Source of the DNA: Dunaliella salina
Lineage: Eukaryota; Chlorophyta; Chlorophyceae; Chlamydomonadales; Dunaliellaceae
Direction: 5' to 3'
DNA: 23,642 nucleotides
Assembly: GCA_002284615.2 (NCBI GenBank)
Contig: MU070116.1
Location: 23,647-47,288 of the forward strand
The notes beneath the pieces are model-generated. The model was given only the letters and a program-made list of their open reading frames with translations. It ran no database searches and was not told where the DNA came from. Below, piece by piece: positions 7,865 through 18,146 of this stretch (its first letter is position 1; each line of letters starts with the position of its first letter). The translations under genes and the position numbers were made by a program.

Positions 7865-9409
7865 TTTTGACTTGAGGAGGGTGGGGGGGAAATCAAGACC
7901 CCTGTATCCGTAATGCTCCACCAAGGTTAGAAAAGAAATAAATAAGTGTACCGTACGGAGTAGGGGTGCTTGATTCAGTTTTGCTTAGATGCAACTGTCA
8001 AGCCTGGTCGATCAAATTCGTCATTCCTTCTAGGCTTATATGCGTCCTAGAGAGATGCGAGTGCATCATTCAGGCTGCTCGCGCACCCAAATTCAGCAGG
8101 AAACGGCTTGAATTTCCTTGGAGTTGAAAAACTCTCCAAAACCCTCGAAAATCATCGTTCAAGCAAATAGAGCCAATGTGCAGCAGACTAAGCGCCAATG
8201 TGGTCACCGATTGTTGCACTTGCAAGCACACAATTGTGTGATGCACATGATCAATTGTAAACATGAATTTATTGGCATTTCAAGCGACTGCACTGAACAT
8301 GTGCTGACAGTTTACCTGGACTGGTCCTCTCCAGCACAGCTTGTTGCTCCTGCACAACTTGTTGCTTGCCTTCTGCGCTCCGATTCGTGATCCCTTTCTT
8401 TTACTCACCAACATGTAACAACTGGATTCCAGACCTCCGCAGGCCCTTTCTTGATAAACACATACGTACGAATTCATACATCCTGGATCATTTCTTGATA
8501 CTGCACTTCCAGGTGATCACCCCTAAAAGAAACATTTCCCTACGCAATCTCGCACCAATCCCACAACCCTCTCGATGAATATTGTTGGCAATCCGCACAA
8601 TCCCGTAGGGGAAAACAAACCCCCCTCCTGCCCACAAACTTCAACGTAATTCACCTGCATGCATAGTAAGGTAAGCAAGCAGAAATTGCTATTACAGGAA
8701 GGCTTGGGTTTGCCTGCCAGAGATATCAGGTCTTTGCGTAACCCCTGAGTCTCAAGGTAAAAAGGTCTGCCTAGACATTCAATTTTCGCAGTTATCCCGC
8801 ACCCCTCAAAAACATTGTTACTTTGCTGGGATCTCCTTAGTAGTATGAATTCATACATGCCATCAGTGAACAGGCACTTCAAGTCCCTGTGCCAAATCCC
8901 ACTTTATCAAGAGGAAGCATACACAAAAACACCTTCCCACCACTGTCGCCTCAGAGAGCAAGGTTACAAGAACCTATCCTTGTGTGCTCCATCTTGTTAG
9001 AAACAGTGTCCACTACTTTATCTTTCCACCTTCAAGCCCTGGATCCTTAGCAATTAACACAACATGCTGCAACAATGTCATGATGCATATGCAGCCAAAA
9101 AAGGTCCTTATCTGAAATGTTTTGAAATGTAACAATCTGCATTTCCTCACAATCCATCATTTCTGTTTTAAGCATTGCAAATTTTGCAAAACATATGGAA
9201 GGCAGTTTGCTGGGCGTGAGACAGCAAGAGCGAAGGATGAGAAGAGAGAAGAGAGTCCAAGCGTCTGAGGGCATTGCTGAAGAACCTCCAGGTCCCCTTT
9301 TTGCCCTGTTTTTGATCTCCTTCTGCATGCCTGCGTGCCTCATGTTTGCTAGCCTTAGAAAAAAAGGAAAAAAGTCCGTGCAGGCCAGAGGCGGTCTGCG
9401 TTAAGTTGT
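7865..9409. other. No gene recognised: UGDH upstream region and flank of element A
   Basis: The part next to 7864 should hold the UGDH 5' leader and promoter (minus strand). I see no convincing TATA box or other core element. The rest is AT-richer DNA with only short, unconserved open frames on both strands. It may include untranslated or decayed 5' sequence of the mobile element that becomes recognisable at about 9410, but no motif supports this. Confidence 0.5.
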
Positions 9410-9631
9410 CCCCTTTCAGCTATCAGTTCTATCTTCTATCATGATTCTGATACTACTTACATAGATGATCGGAGAATTTACGCGGAGGACAAAGAACAAT
9501 CCAGGTTCTTCGTCCACCTCCAAGTGCAATATCTTATCCATTACGCACCTATTATCATTGAACCATGAGCCCAGCCACAATGTAAACAAGCTAACCTTTT
9601 GCCTGAAACTATCTCACCTGCTGCTCGCACT

Positions 9632-9870
9632 GATTTTGAGTGCGCCTGCTGCCAAGTATGCAATTACCATTATAGTCATGGAACTGAAACCTTTGAGCCT
9701 CCATTTCCTGATATGTATGCTCGTGATGTGTGGCACCGGACGCACCATTGGAAATGCATGAAGGAACTTGGATGCCACTCAGATGAGCAAGGACAAGAAC
9801 AGCTGACACATGGGCATGTCCCTCCTGTGCAAGCCTTAATGATGCCCAAAAAAATGAAAGAGAGCGGCTG
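9632..9870 (+). pseudogene. RING-H2-like zinc finger relic of element A
   Basis: The frame reads FECACCQVCNYHYSHGTETF, then DVWHRTHHWKCMKELGC. After a one-base shift near 9812 it reads ACPSCASLNDAQKNERERLT and a stop. The order C-x2-C, then H-x2-H(H)-x2-C, then C-x2-C is the RING-H2 layout, although the third cysteine is not clear. Element B has the matching RTYHWNC...DCPWC. RING fingers usually act as E3 ubiquitin ligase modules. A DNA- or RNA-binding role for this finger cannot be excluded. Confidence 0.6.
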
Positions 9871-10595
9871 ACTTGAGAGGAACTCAGGAAGGTCACTTGG
9901 AAACCCTCCTGGGAATCAGAGTATTTACAGGAGACATAGTATTATTTTCAAAATTTTACACAACATTTAAACACTTAAGTGTTTGCTTAAGTTCGAAGCA
10001 CAACAGAGCGAGCCTAATCTCTCCATACCCGGTAATGGGCCCACAGCAGATTCTACCCTCTCAACTCTTGAAAGACAGGGATTTGAAAAGCCTAATGCAA
10101 CCAATGTATGGCAGCAAAAATTGGACACAGAATTGTGCAACAGAATCACATTTGATACAAACCCCACTCATCCTCAAGCAGACATGAAATCTACAGGCTC
10201 ATGCGAACATTGGCTGCACAAGGTTGACCTTGTGAAGTACGCGGATCTGCAATTCCCTCATCCAGCATCATCTGACACACGATCCCACAGCCATTCCTCT
10301 CCTACTCCATCCCCCCTCATTCTCCCAGAAATCTACACAGCACATATGTCTAGCGTATAATAATGCACAAGACAAATGTGTTGGTATGATAACCCCTAAC
10401 CGCATCCAAATCCTCTACTGGGCTCTTCATGGGGCCAAGCTTGCTGGCATGCACGAGAAATGACACCAGCTCCAGGCTACTTTGTCACTGCGCTGCAAGG
10501 ACTTCTTTCCCGCAAATCCAAGCTTGAAAGAAAATAGCAAGGTCAAACACTCTTTCTCATGATCCCTCCCAACTCACATTCATACTGCCCTTCAA

Positions 10596-10866
10596 AAATT
10601 GGCTTTGGTAACCCAAGAAAAAATGGCCTCCCCACTGGACCACAACCCGCAATGTCAGCACTATTGGAGTGCGGACTCTCGAGGCGCTCTTTTTGCCATG
10701 CATAATGCTCTCTCATCCGAATTCTCAAGCTTCTCAGTCTGCCATCCCATTCATGACGAGGGAATCATGACCCAATTTTGCAACATGCCATTTACTCTGC
10801 CATTCTCAACACAGAGGCCACTGCTATATTCATTTTCCTTCCAGCTTGGGGTAAGAACATGATACC
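10596..10866 (+). pseudogene. PCIF1-like methyltransferase-fold relic of element A
   Basis: The frame gives LALVTQEKMASPLDH, QHYWSADSRGALFAMHNALS and FSSFSVCHPIHDEGIMTQF. After a shift near 10777 it gives HAIYSAILNTEATAIFIFLP and AWGKNM. Element B aligns over the whole stretch (ALVTQEK, YWSTFARDRVFGANTD, FCFCHPAYDD, HAMSLIASTTTTTAVFMPLP). The pattern Phe/Tyr-rich helix, FG, then x-P-x-[FYH] loop, then hydrophobic FIxxxPxW strand matches the order around the NPPF motif of PCIF1, an N6-adenine RNA-cap methyltransferase. The first position here is His rather than Asn, so activity is doubtful. Confidence 0.5.
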
Positions 10867-11299
10867 AACCCCTACTCCAAACTTGTCACTGCCTACCCCC
10901 ACCTCTGTTACGGCCTTGGAACCGTGCCTTGCAAAAAACTTGGTTACAGTACCCCTCAATCCTGCCCTAACCAAGAGGTACCTTTACTTAAGCATACCTG
11001 GGACCTTCGCATCTTTGCTGTTTGGAACACTGCAGCTCGAGTTCATCTCAACAACCATAACAAAGACTGGCTACAGGACCTAGCAGGAGGATTGAAAGAA
11101 GCCAGAGAGTGGAAGCTGAAGAATGCCAGCAGCCACCCTGTCCCAAATCTTATACATGCTCACATGCCAGGTGTCAGTAAAGTGGAACGCCTTCCATTTG
11201 ACAAACAACACGTCTCCAAGCACCCTAGCACTTCACGCATGAGTATCCAAGATACAGACTTGGTGCCCATCCAATCCAGTACCATCCTCACTCTCAAGG

Positions 11300-11745
11300 T
11301 TGCTGACTATAGGATATCCATATGGGCATACACAGATGGCAGCTGCCTTGAGCAGAACAGCAAGCAAGAAATTGGGGCAGGCGCCTACTGCCCACTTACT
11401 GGCAGCAAGAACTTTGTACTACTACCGTTTGGTTTTTGTAGAACCAAACGGTACTGGGATTACTAACACCATAGCTCGAGCTGAGTTGGCAGCAATTGCC
11501 AAACTTTCAAATTTTGCATCAGACAGCCTCACCTCTCTCAAACTAGTGCGTAAACAACTTCTTTACCCTGAGAAACACCTGAGGCATATCCAAGGAGACG
11601 TCCTAAAGATGAATTCATCTCTCATTTGCGACTCTCACCCCATAATTTAGCTTTACAAAGTGAAGGCTCATGCTGGCATCGCTGGAAATGAATGTGCAGA
11701 TGCTATTGCAAAACATCAGGCAAATCAAGCCAACAACTGCATGGC
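11300..11745 (+). pseudogene. RNase H domain relic of element A
   Basis: Motifs occur in RNase H order: ISIWAYTDGSCLEQNSKQ (first Asp), TNTIARAELAAIAKL (Glu), NFASDSLTSLKLVRKQ (second Asp), and YKVKAHAGIAGNECADAIAK (last Asp, near 11654-11713). The reading frame shifts near 11440 and again before the last motif, so no single protein can be made. Element B has the same four motifs. This is a retroelement-type RNase H1 fold that degrades the RNA strand of RNA/DNA hybrids. Confidence 0.85.
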
Positions 11746-12154
11746 AGACATTGAAATCCCCGGCGCAGGTCCTGGTGGAAATCCATTTACTCCTTTTTTT
11801 GGCTAGCCAAAGAGGAAAAAAGAGTGCTTGACGCATGCACATTCGCAGGTCCCCTACCTGCCCCCAAGCTCACCTACCTCCCTAATCTTCAAGTTGCTCT
11901 CATATCACACATGCATACTAAACATAAACTCGGTTAAGCCAATGCCAAAACCGTCTTATTGGTTACATGTGCCCAAGGACCATGTAATGTCCCTAGAGGG
12001 TCTCTGCTAAAGAAAGAGAAGGCTCCTGAGGAGAAATACAAACGGCAAGAGGTTACTACCCTTACTATCAAAACTTATTACCACATGTAGATAACAAAAT
12101 TAGCTATGCTTTCAGGAATTTGTCAAGTATATCCACACCCATGAAGTGTACCAT

Positions 12155-12402
12155 CCTACAATACCGCACAGGCACCCTCATTAATCAGAAAACATGCTGT
12201 CCGTTTTATAAGATCAACTGACCCATCTTGCCCCCTCCCAGGCTGTCATCAATTGGACAGCGCACTCCATATGCTCTCAGGCTGCCAGAACCAATTCATC
12301 TCCCTTGTGAAAACTGAACGCCAGAACATTGCTGGCAGAATGATTACAAAAGCACTCAGCAAAAGCCCTGTGGGAGCAGGCATGGTCTACACAGACATAT
12401 GA
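12155..12402 (+). pseudogene. CCHC-knuckle region of element A
   Basis: The stretch reads RTGTLINQKTCC, then CPLPGCHQLDSALHMLSGCQ, and continues as RQNIAGRMITKALSKSPVGA to a stop at 12400. The spacing is C-x4-C-x7-H-x4-C. Element B has C-x2-C-x7-H-x4-C (CALCGTPDSTSHTLLGC). A CCHC knuckle of this spacing precedes the restriction-like endonuclease in non-LTR elements of the R2 type, which fits what follows here. Confidence 0.7.
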
Positions 12403-12512
12403 AGCGATTCAAAATTGCTCAACACAACCTCCAACTCCACATGCCTCAAACAGAACTATACATGCTTACTTTTGCCCTCGTAACCTTTGTTAGAGGAAAA
12501 GACTCAATTCGA

Positions 12513-13019
12513 GCCGACAATATGCTATTTTGATCACCCCTTATAATGCCGAGCCTACTTCTAACCTTGTTTCTCCTATCCATTTACATCACGCTTTGCG
12601 CAAATCCACACAGAAGACCAAAAGAACTAGCCGCGTGAGGCAATTCCATGAACTATACACAAATGAACGCCATGTGCACCTAATAGTTATCAAGTTCTGT
12701 GAAGGCACAAGACCAGAGCATCAGTTGAAAGCGGCTAAGCAGCAGAATGCAGACCTTTGTAAACTTTCAAGCGCTAAATTTTAAACAATTGAGCCTGTTC
12801 TCCTGGGTGGAAACGTTTATACTGAGCAAACCCTGAAGCAATTTAAACAACTAGGACTGGATCACCAGCGTGCCACTAAGCTTGCTCAACAAGTTCATGC
12901 CCATTTTGTTCAATACGCCCACAAACTTGTTTTCACACGTCGCCCTATGGAAAACAAGAGTACTTCCCACAGCCAGGTTCTAGAGCCAGGTGCATCTAGT
13001 AATCCTCCAGATCCCCAAT
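12513..13019 (+). pseudogene. PD-(D/E)XK-like nuclease relic of element A
   Basis: After IRADNM (12513) the frame shifts. The open segment 12530-12781 ends in RHVHLIVIKFCEGTRPEHQL. Beyond its stop, the same frame continues with LLGGNVYTEQTLKQFKQLGL and HAHFVQYAHKLVFTRRPMEN. Element B has SRPGGIIVLPLEGR and then DIHLIELKYCSETNR at the equivalent place. The pattern RP-x-G...hydrophobic-E-L-K is that of PD-(D/E)XK nucleases. In A the Glu of E-x-K is Val, so this copy would be inactive even if read through. Confidence 0.6.
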
Positions 13020-13250
13020 AGCATGTCTTGTCTCTTTTCTTGTGGTCGAGGGGGCTCACGGCTCTTTATGTGTCTCCTCTTCCTTAATTGATGTAGGGAT
13101 AATTTCTCTGCCTATGCAGTTTTTCTTTTCTTTTCTTTTCTTTTCTTTCTTTTCTTTTCTTTTCTTTTCTTTTCTTTTCTTTTCTTTTCTTTTCTTTTCT
13201 TTTCTTTTCGTTCCTTTCCTTTTCTGTTCTTTTCTTTTCTTTTCTGAAGG
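13020..13250 (+). repeat. 3' untranslated segment and (TTTTC)n tail of element A
   Basis: About 100 nt after the TAG contain GGGGGCTCACGGCTCTTTAT and CCTTAATTGATGTAGGG. A (TTTTC)n run then extends from about 13120 to 13244. The same two words and a shorter T-rich tail occur in the truncated copy at 13679-13836. Confidence 0.9.
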
Positions 13251-13669
13251 TTAAGCCTAACTAGCGAGCTAGCAGGGGCCTTACCTATAGGCCTTCAAAA
13301 CTCGCACTACACATGGCTGGCCTTGTCTGTCTTGCTCCTAGGAGCTTGGGCTCTCCTTCCTCCGTTATCCAACCGCCCCATGCCCAGCAACCCCCCCGCC
13401 CCCCCCTCTACCCACCCAACTCCCTGGCAATGAAGAGCATGACTGGTGTGGATAATGGTAGCCAATCTTTGTCTGGCATGGAAAGCTTGGACGCTAGAGA
13501 TTTAGCTTTTCTTTGGCAAGGCCCAGGTTCGTAAGCAGTTTGATTGCCAATCAACAGTGTGTATTCAATGTAGATAGTGCCAGCCACACCAATTGAGGTA
13601 ATGCGCAGCACCACTCTGTTTGGCTTTCTTGAGCTGAGGAGTTTGAACCTGTTCATAGAATGAGAATGC
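13251..13669. other. Spacer between element A and its truncated 3' copy; nothing recognised
   Basis: This stretch includes a C-rich run (CCCCCCCGCCCCCCCCT near 13391) and short open frames without recognisable domains. Confidence 0.5.
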
Positions 13670-13678
13670 TAAGCCACT

Positions 13679-13836
13679 CTAGTAACCCTCCGGATCCACA
13701 TTAGCATTCTCTTTTTCATACCTTGTGGTGGAGGGGGCACACGGCTCTTTTTTGAGCCAATGTGTCTCCTTTTCCTTAATTGATGTAGGGAGAGTTTCTC
13801 TGCCTACGTAGTTTTTATTTTTCTTTTTCTTTTTCT
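13679..13836 (+). mobile_element. 5'-truncated copy of the element A 3' end, with target-site duplication
   Basis: From CTAGTAACCCTCCGGATCC onward this matches the end of element A (12996 onward), including GGAGGGGGCACACGGCTC, CCTTAATTGATGTAGGG and a TTTTTC tail. It is flanked by TAAGCCACT at 13670-13678 and again at 13837-13845. Allowing one mismatch, the match extends to 14 bp (TAAGCCACTNTAGT), the extra bases overlapping the element end. A truncated 5' end, a tailed 3' end and a target-site duplication are hallmarks of target-primed reverse transcription. Confidence 0.85.
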
Positions 13837-13962
13837 TAAGCCACTATAGTTTCCAAAGTGAAAATGAGTCGGTGTAGGAACAAAAATTTAGTTCAACATG
13901 ATGGATGTCCATTTCATGAGCCAGTACCTTCAGGTAATACCTAAGTAAAGTGGGTAAGTGGG

Positions 13963-14300
13963 CTTTCTTCTCTGTAACTGTAACTGTAGGAAAAAAGCTT
14001 TATCCTTTCCTGCATGAACTCTTACTTTTTTATGAACAGGCTAGCAGTCAGTCGGTTTGACTGGAGGCCTTTCTTCTCTGTAACTGTAACTGTAGGAAAA
14101 AAAACTTTATCCTTTTCTGCATGAACTCTTACTTTTTTATGAACAGGCTAGCAGTCAGTCGGTTTGACTGGAGGCCTTTCTTCTCTGTAACTGTAACTGT
14201 AGGAAAAAAACTTTATCCTTTCCTGCATGAACTCTTACTTCTTTATGAACAGGCTAGCAGTCAGTCGGTTTGACTGGAGGCCTTTCTTCTCTGTAACTGT
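13963..14300. repeat. ~106-bp tandem repeat, three full copies and a partial fourth
   Basis: Units start with CTTTCTTCTCTGTAACTG at 13963, 14069, 14176 and 14282. They include GAACAGGCTAGCAGTCAGTC, and the first three end at GGTTTGACTGGAGGC. Copies are nearly identical, so the array is recent. The word AAAGTGGGTAA lies on both sides. It sits just upstream of element B. Confidence 0.95.
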
Positions 14301-15089
14301 AAAGTGGGTAAATAGTGTCACCCAAGATCTGAAATAGACTCCCAGAGTCTCTGGGAGCCTCTTGGAGCTCTGCAAGACTCTGCTGCAGCTGTTCTCTTTA
14401 GAAAGCTGCTTTTGCATACGTCCACACCGCCTCCCAACATTTTCGGTGACATTCTTTGCCAGACGAGTGTACCCCCCATCTATAAAATAGACTCCCAGAG
14501 GCTATTAGAGCCTCATGCTCTCCCAGGCTCCCCGAGGGTGTTACTCACCCTTAATAATACCCAAAGAGGAACACCTCGTGACATATTTTCTGGAATTTAT
14601 ATGCCTTGTTTCAGGAGTCTCCCATACCTGAAGGAATAACATGGTTCCTGTAGATGTGCATCCCACTCAGTGCTTCGTGCGTACATCTTATTTCCATGTG
14701 AAACTCAGACAACAAAAAAGCCTACATGCAACTCCACAATATTTCTGACTTGCCCCGCTGAAGTCACAGGGGTCCATTCACCCATTATGCACACAAACTT
14801 CATCAATGCAGAAAACTCGAGAGATCAGGAAAAGAGGCATGTACAGCTCAAGGGTCCTTCTGCCATACGCACCGTCTTTAACTACGGATTTGAAATACGA
14901 GCCATCCTCAACTAACAAATGCGAATCGGAAAAAGGATAAGCACCTCACCCGCACACTCACAACCACAATACCTGGATGTTTGGGAGCCAACGATAATTG
15001 AAAAGTGGGCTATGCCAATCCTTCAAAAAACAGGACACATGGTAGCTCATCTTGAAGCCTTCCCCAGAAGCCAAATAGAGGATGATACC

Positions 15090-15290
15090 TGTCAAATCTG
15101 CTGGACTTCCACCAGCATGGAACATGAAGACATAATTTCATTGACATGCCTTAACGCGACACATGCCAGCGCACTTATCATTGGAATTGTCTACTCCATC
15201 ACAACCTCTGCACCCCATCACAGCGCATCCAGGCAGACCAGATGTCCACTTGGGACTGCCCTTGGTGCACTCACCTCGCAAATTCTCAAA
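15090..15290 (+). pseudogene. RING-H2-like zinc finger relic of element B
   Basis: One frame reads DTCQICWTSTSMEHEDIISL, then TCLNATHA. A one-base shift near 15160 leads to RTYHWNCLLHHNLCTPSQR and DQMSTWDCPWCTHLANSQK. This gives C-x2-C, C-x4-H, H-x2-C and C-x2-C in RING order. It aligns to element A, where RTHHWKC and ACPSC sit at the same places. Confidence 0.6.
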
Positions 15291-15555
15291 AAAGACAGCG
15301 CACCAGGACAGCAGAAGAAACAGAAATGGTCAAAGCCACCTGGCAGCCCACTTGGGAAGCAACTTCTTTGCTTCTTGAACATCCAGATTTCAATAAGCAT
15401 GTCCACAGATTCGAGCAATCTCATACAGGCAACCTTGCTTCTCCACAATAATACTCCCCACCTGCTGATGACACTGAAGCCAATCTCACTCGCCAAGGTT
15501 TTGAGGGGACCACACAGCCTCTAGACAGGCACTGGCTCACAACCCAGGGCCACCC

Positions 15556-16599
15556 GTGCGCAACAAGACACGCTTTGACCTCGAAACTACTAATCCTGAG
15601 CCAGACATCACACCAACAAGTATATGTGAAGTTTGGCTACTAAATGTGGGTCTCATGGCACTTGGATCCAACAAGGATACTGATGAACAACCAAAAATCC
15701 CCCTTGCATTCACCACTCAAGCTGCATGCATTTATGACACCGAAGGGAAATGCGCAGGCATTCTCACCGCTCACTGTCTTCAAATTCTGTTTCAAGTATA
15801 CAGTGCGGCCAGTCAAGCTGGTTTGCACATTCAATTCAGCCCCCTGATGAAAATGAAGCCAAAGAAATCATGGGTCTTCTACACAGGCACACTTCCCGTC
15901 TTGGAGGGGGACTCTTTGCGCACACCAGTTAACATTCTTACAGCCCTCATGCGCTGTGCGCTAGTTACCCAAGAAAAGCTTGCGAGCCTCCTTGATGCTG
16001 AAACGCGCTTCAAAGCATACTGGAGCACTTTTGCCCGAGACAGAGTCTTTGGGGCCAACACTGATATGTTTGGAACTAAATTTACAGGGTTCTGCTTTTG
16101 TCACCCTGCATATGATGATCATGGTCATGGTCATGACCAATTCATCTACTACCTTGTCATGCATGCCATGTCTTTAATTGCTAGCACAACTACCACAACG
16201 GCTGTCTTCATGCCCCTCCCCAGCCAGATGGGATTGACCAAAAAAGGATTCACGCGCTGGTTCATACATTACCCGGACCATGGCCACTACCCGGCCATGC
16301 CACTATCCTTGCCAAATTTTCCTCAAGGAGTTAAACGTTCCAGCCCCCCAGCCTACGTAACTCCTCTTGCCACTCCTGAAAAGAATATGAGACACATGCA
16401 ACTTATTGCCATCTGGAACAATGAGGAAAAGCAAAAGCTCTTCCATAACAACCCAAATTGGTTTCAGGATTTAAAACAAGAGATCCAGGTAGGAAACTGG
16501 TACCACAGAAGCAGTCAACATATTGCAGAAAATCAAAACACTACCCTCTCTTTTAAAGCACCCTGCACATGGAGGAAAATTTGCACTTTTGCATCATGA
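15556..16599 (+). pseudogene. Methyltransferase-like segment of element B (347-codon open frame)
   Basis: This is the longest intact piece of the family in the window. It begins within the element, so the Met is only the first in frame. It contains SICEVWLLNVGLMALG, IYDTEGKCAGILTAHCLQIL, CALVTQEKLASLLDAETRFK, AYWSTFARDRVFGANTDMFG, FTGFCFCHPAYDDHG, LIASTTTTTAVFMPLPSQM and IAIWNNEEKQKLFHNNPNW. The block FKAYWSTF...FGAN...CHPAYDD...AVFMPLP resembles the catalytic core of PCIF1-type N6-adenine methyltransferases, with HPAY in place of NPPF. A small HGHGH expansion follows the motif. The end of the frame (HRSSQHIAENQNTTLSFKAP) leads towards RNase H after a frameshift. Confidence 0.5.
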
Positions 16600-16689
16600 C
16601 ACGCACAACATTTTCGAAGTCTGCATTCAACAAAGAACCAGCACACCTAACGTACAACCATACCTGTAACCCCTGCAACCAAAGATCCT

Positions 16690-17143
16690 AAGCTGGCGAC
16701 ACCTCACATATACAGATGGCAGTGTCTTAAAGTCCGACAACAAGGAAACACAGCAGGCAGGAGCATCCTTTTTATCCCAAAAGACATCTTCTCCTCTGAA
16801 ACCATCACCTGCACAATGAATTCCAAGGGCCATGGTCCCACTTGTACTATGAACAGAGCAGAGCTCGCTGCAAGTTTGGTAGCTCTTTTAGCAAGGGCAC
16901 ACTTCAATTGTGGCTGACAGTTCTTCAGCACTGGATCAAATTAGAAACCAGATCCTAAAACCCATGGATATGTCCACGCATTTACATACACCACTACTCA
17001 AAGCGACCATAGCCTGCATCAATGCTTCAGAAGGCCCTGTCCACTTCTACAAAGTAAAATCACACATTGGCATCCTTGGTAATGAAGGCGCAGATGCCCT
17101 TGCTCATCAAGCAGCTATGTTGCCTGATGAAGCTAGCACCTAA
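16690..17143 (+). pseudogene. RNase H domain relic of element B
   Basis: All acidic motifs are present in order: LTYTDGSVLKSDN near 16706 (Asp), MNRAELAASLVALL near 16849 (Glu), VADSSSALDQIRNQIL near 16910 (Asp) and YKVKSHIGILGNEGADALAH near 17050-17110 (Asp). The first two lie in different frames, so the domain is broken by at least two indels. This is a retroelement-type RNase H1. Confidence 0.9.
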
Positions 17144-17511
17144 CTCAACCAGGGAGAAACTCCTTTGTTCCATCTCTATTGGCTTGTTGCATCTGACACG
17201 ACATAGCTCTCGCACAGAATACTTGCCCCTTTCAATCCTCCAGGAGAAACTTGAACAAGTAATGCATGAAAAACACTAATTGGGAACAGCAAACCTCAGC
17301 ATATATAGCTACCAAAATTGGCAGAACCTGCTCAGGATGTCCAATGCTCACCCAACTGCCAATTCAAAAATAAGTAATGCTTTCTGGCACCTGAAAGCTG
17401 TGACCCTCAAAGAATAAACCACTGTCCTCAAATATTGAACGGACACCCTTTACAGTGGCAAACATGCCAGACGTTTCAGTGACCACCCGGGGCCTTATCT
17501 TTGCGCTCTTT

Positions 17512-17552
17512 GTGGTACACCTGATAGCACGTCCCATACCCTACTCGGATGC
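17512..17552 (+). pseudogene. CCHC knuckle of element B
   Basis: CALCGTPDSTSHTLLGC gives C-x2-C-x7-H-x4-C, preceded by KHARRFSDHPGPYL and followed by THPQMNRMNINRHHQ. It is the intact counterpart of the degenerate knuckle in element A and fits the zinc knuckle that precedes restriction-like endonucleases in R2-type non-LTR elements. Confidence 0.75.
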
Positions 17553-17773
17553 ACTCACCCACAGATGAACAGAATGAACATCAATCGCCACCATCAAGTA
17601 CTTAGCATCTGCAGTAAAGCAATAAGCAACTGATATTTTGGATCTTACATCGTCTCTCATAGATGCATGCAATACAGAGAGGCAACGCTCCCTGGATATG
17701 GAAATTCAAAATACTGTACACCGACACATTCCACATTGGCTGTTTCCATCCAGATAACCACCAAATACACAGC

Positions 17774-18146
17774 TCAGTCGCCCTGGTGGCATTATAGTTC
17801 TGCCCCTTGAAGGAAGAGACTCTACACATCACCCGCAGAATATGAATCCCAGAGACAGAGATATCCACCTCATTGAGCTCAAATATTGTTCTGAAACCAA
17901 CCGAACAAACTCTCCACGCTGCACAAATGCACCATTGAAAACTTATGCACAAAAACTCTTTGGGGCACACACTGCAATAACAGAGTCACATTACATACCA
18001 TACCAATTGGAGTTGCTGAAACTATCTTTAATCCCTACACTACTAATTTCCTCTGCAAATTTTGCCTAACCAAAGACAAAGCTCACAAAACTGCCAAAGA
18101 ACTCCATTATCCCGCTGCAAAGTCCCTAACAAAAATCCATACCTAA
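17774..18146 (+). pseudogene. PD-(D/E)XK-like nuclease relic of element B
   Basis: QLSRPGGIIVLPLEGRDS is followed by RDRDIHLIELKYCSETNRT, giving the RP-x-G...E-L-K arrangement of PD-(D/E)XK nucleases. The expected Asp after RP is Gly, so one metal ligand is missing. After a frameshift near 18040 the tail reads FCLTKDKAHKTAKELHYPAA and then KSLTKIH. This aligns with LGLDHQRATKLAQQVHAH in element A. Confidence 0.6.

Larger units (their letters stand above)
9410..13250 (+). mobile_element. Element A: RING / methyltransferase-like / RNase H / CCHC / PD-(D/E)XK retroelement copy
   Basis: This is a decayed multidomain coding region, with frameshifts and a few stops, read on the plus strand. In order it has a RING-H2-like finger (9632-9870), a conserved CEHWLHKVDL segment (~10203), a PCIF1-like methyltransferase fold (~10596-10866), a linker DLRIFAVWNTAARVHLNN (~11003), RNase H (11300-11745), a CCHC knuckle region (12155-12402) and a nuclease-like C-terminus (~12513-13019) ending before TAG. 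A short 3' untranslated segment follows, then a (TTTTC)n tail. Element B has the same domains in the same order. No reverse transcriptase motif is visible. The 5' boundary is not defined. The 3' untranslated segment is duplicated at 13679-13836 as a separate truncated insertion. Confidence 0.75.

Noticed and set aside
8118..9404. Several 60-120 codon frames on both strands between UGDH and element A
   Set aside because: None shows a conserved motif, and frames on opposite strands overlap. Lengths are as expected by chance in this composition.
10220..10250. KYADLQ in element A as a possible reverse transcriptase YxDD motif
   Set aside because: The second Asp is absent and no other RT motifs flank it. 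The aligned segment in element B (CEVWLLNVGLMALG) is not RT-like.
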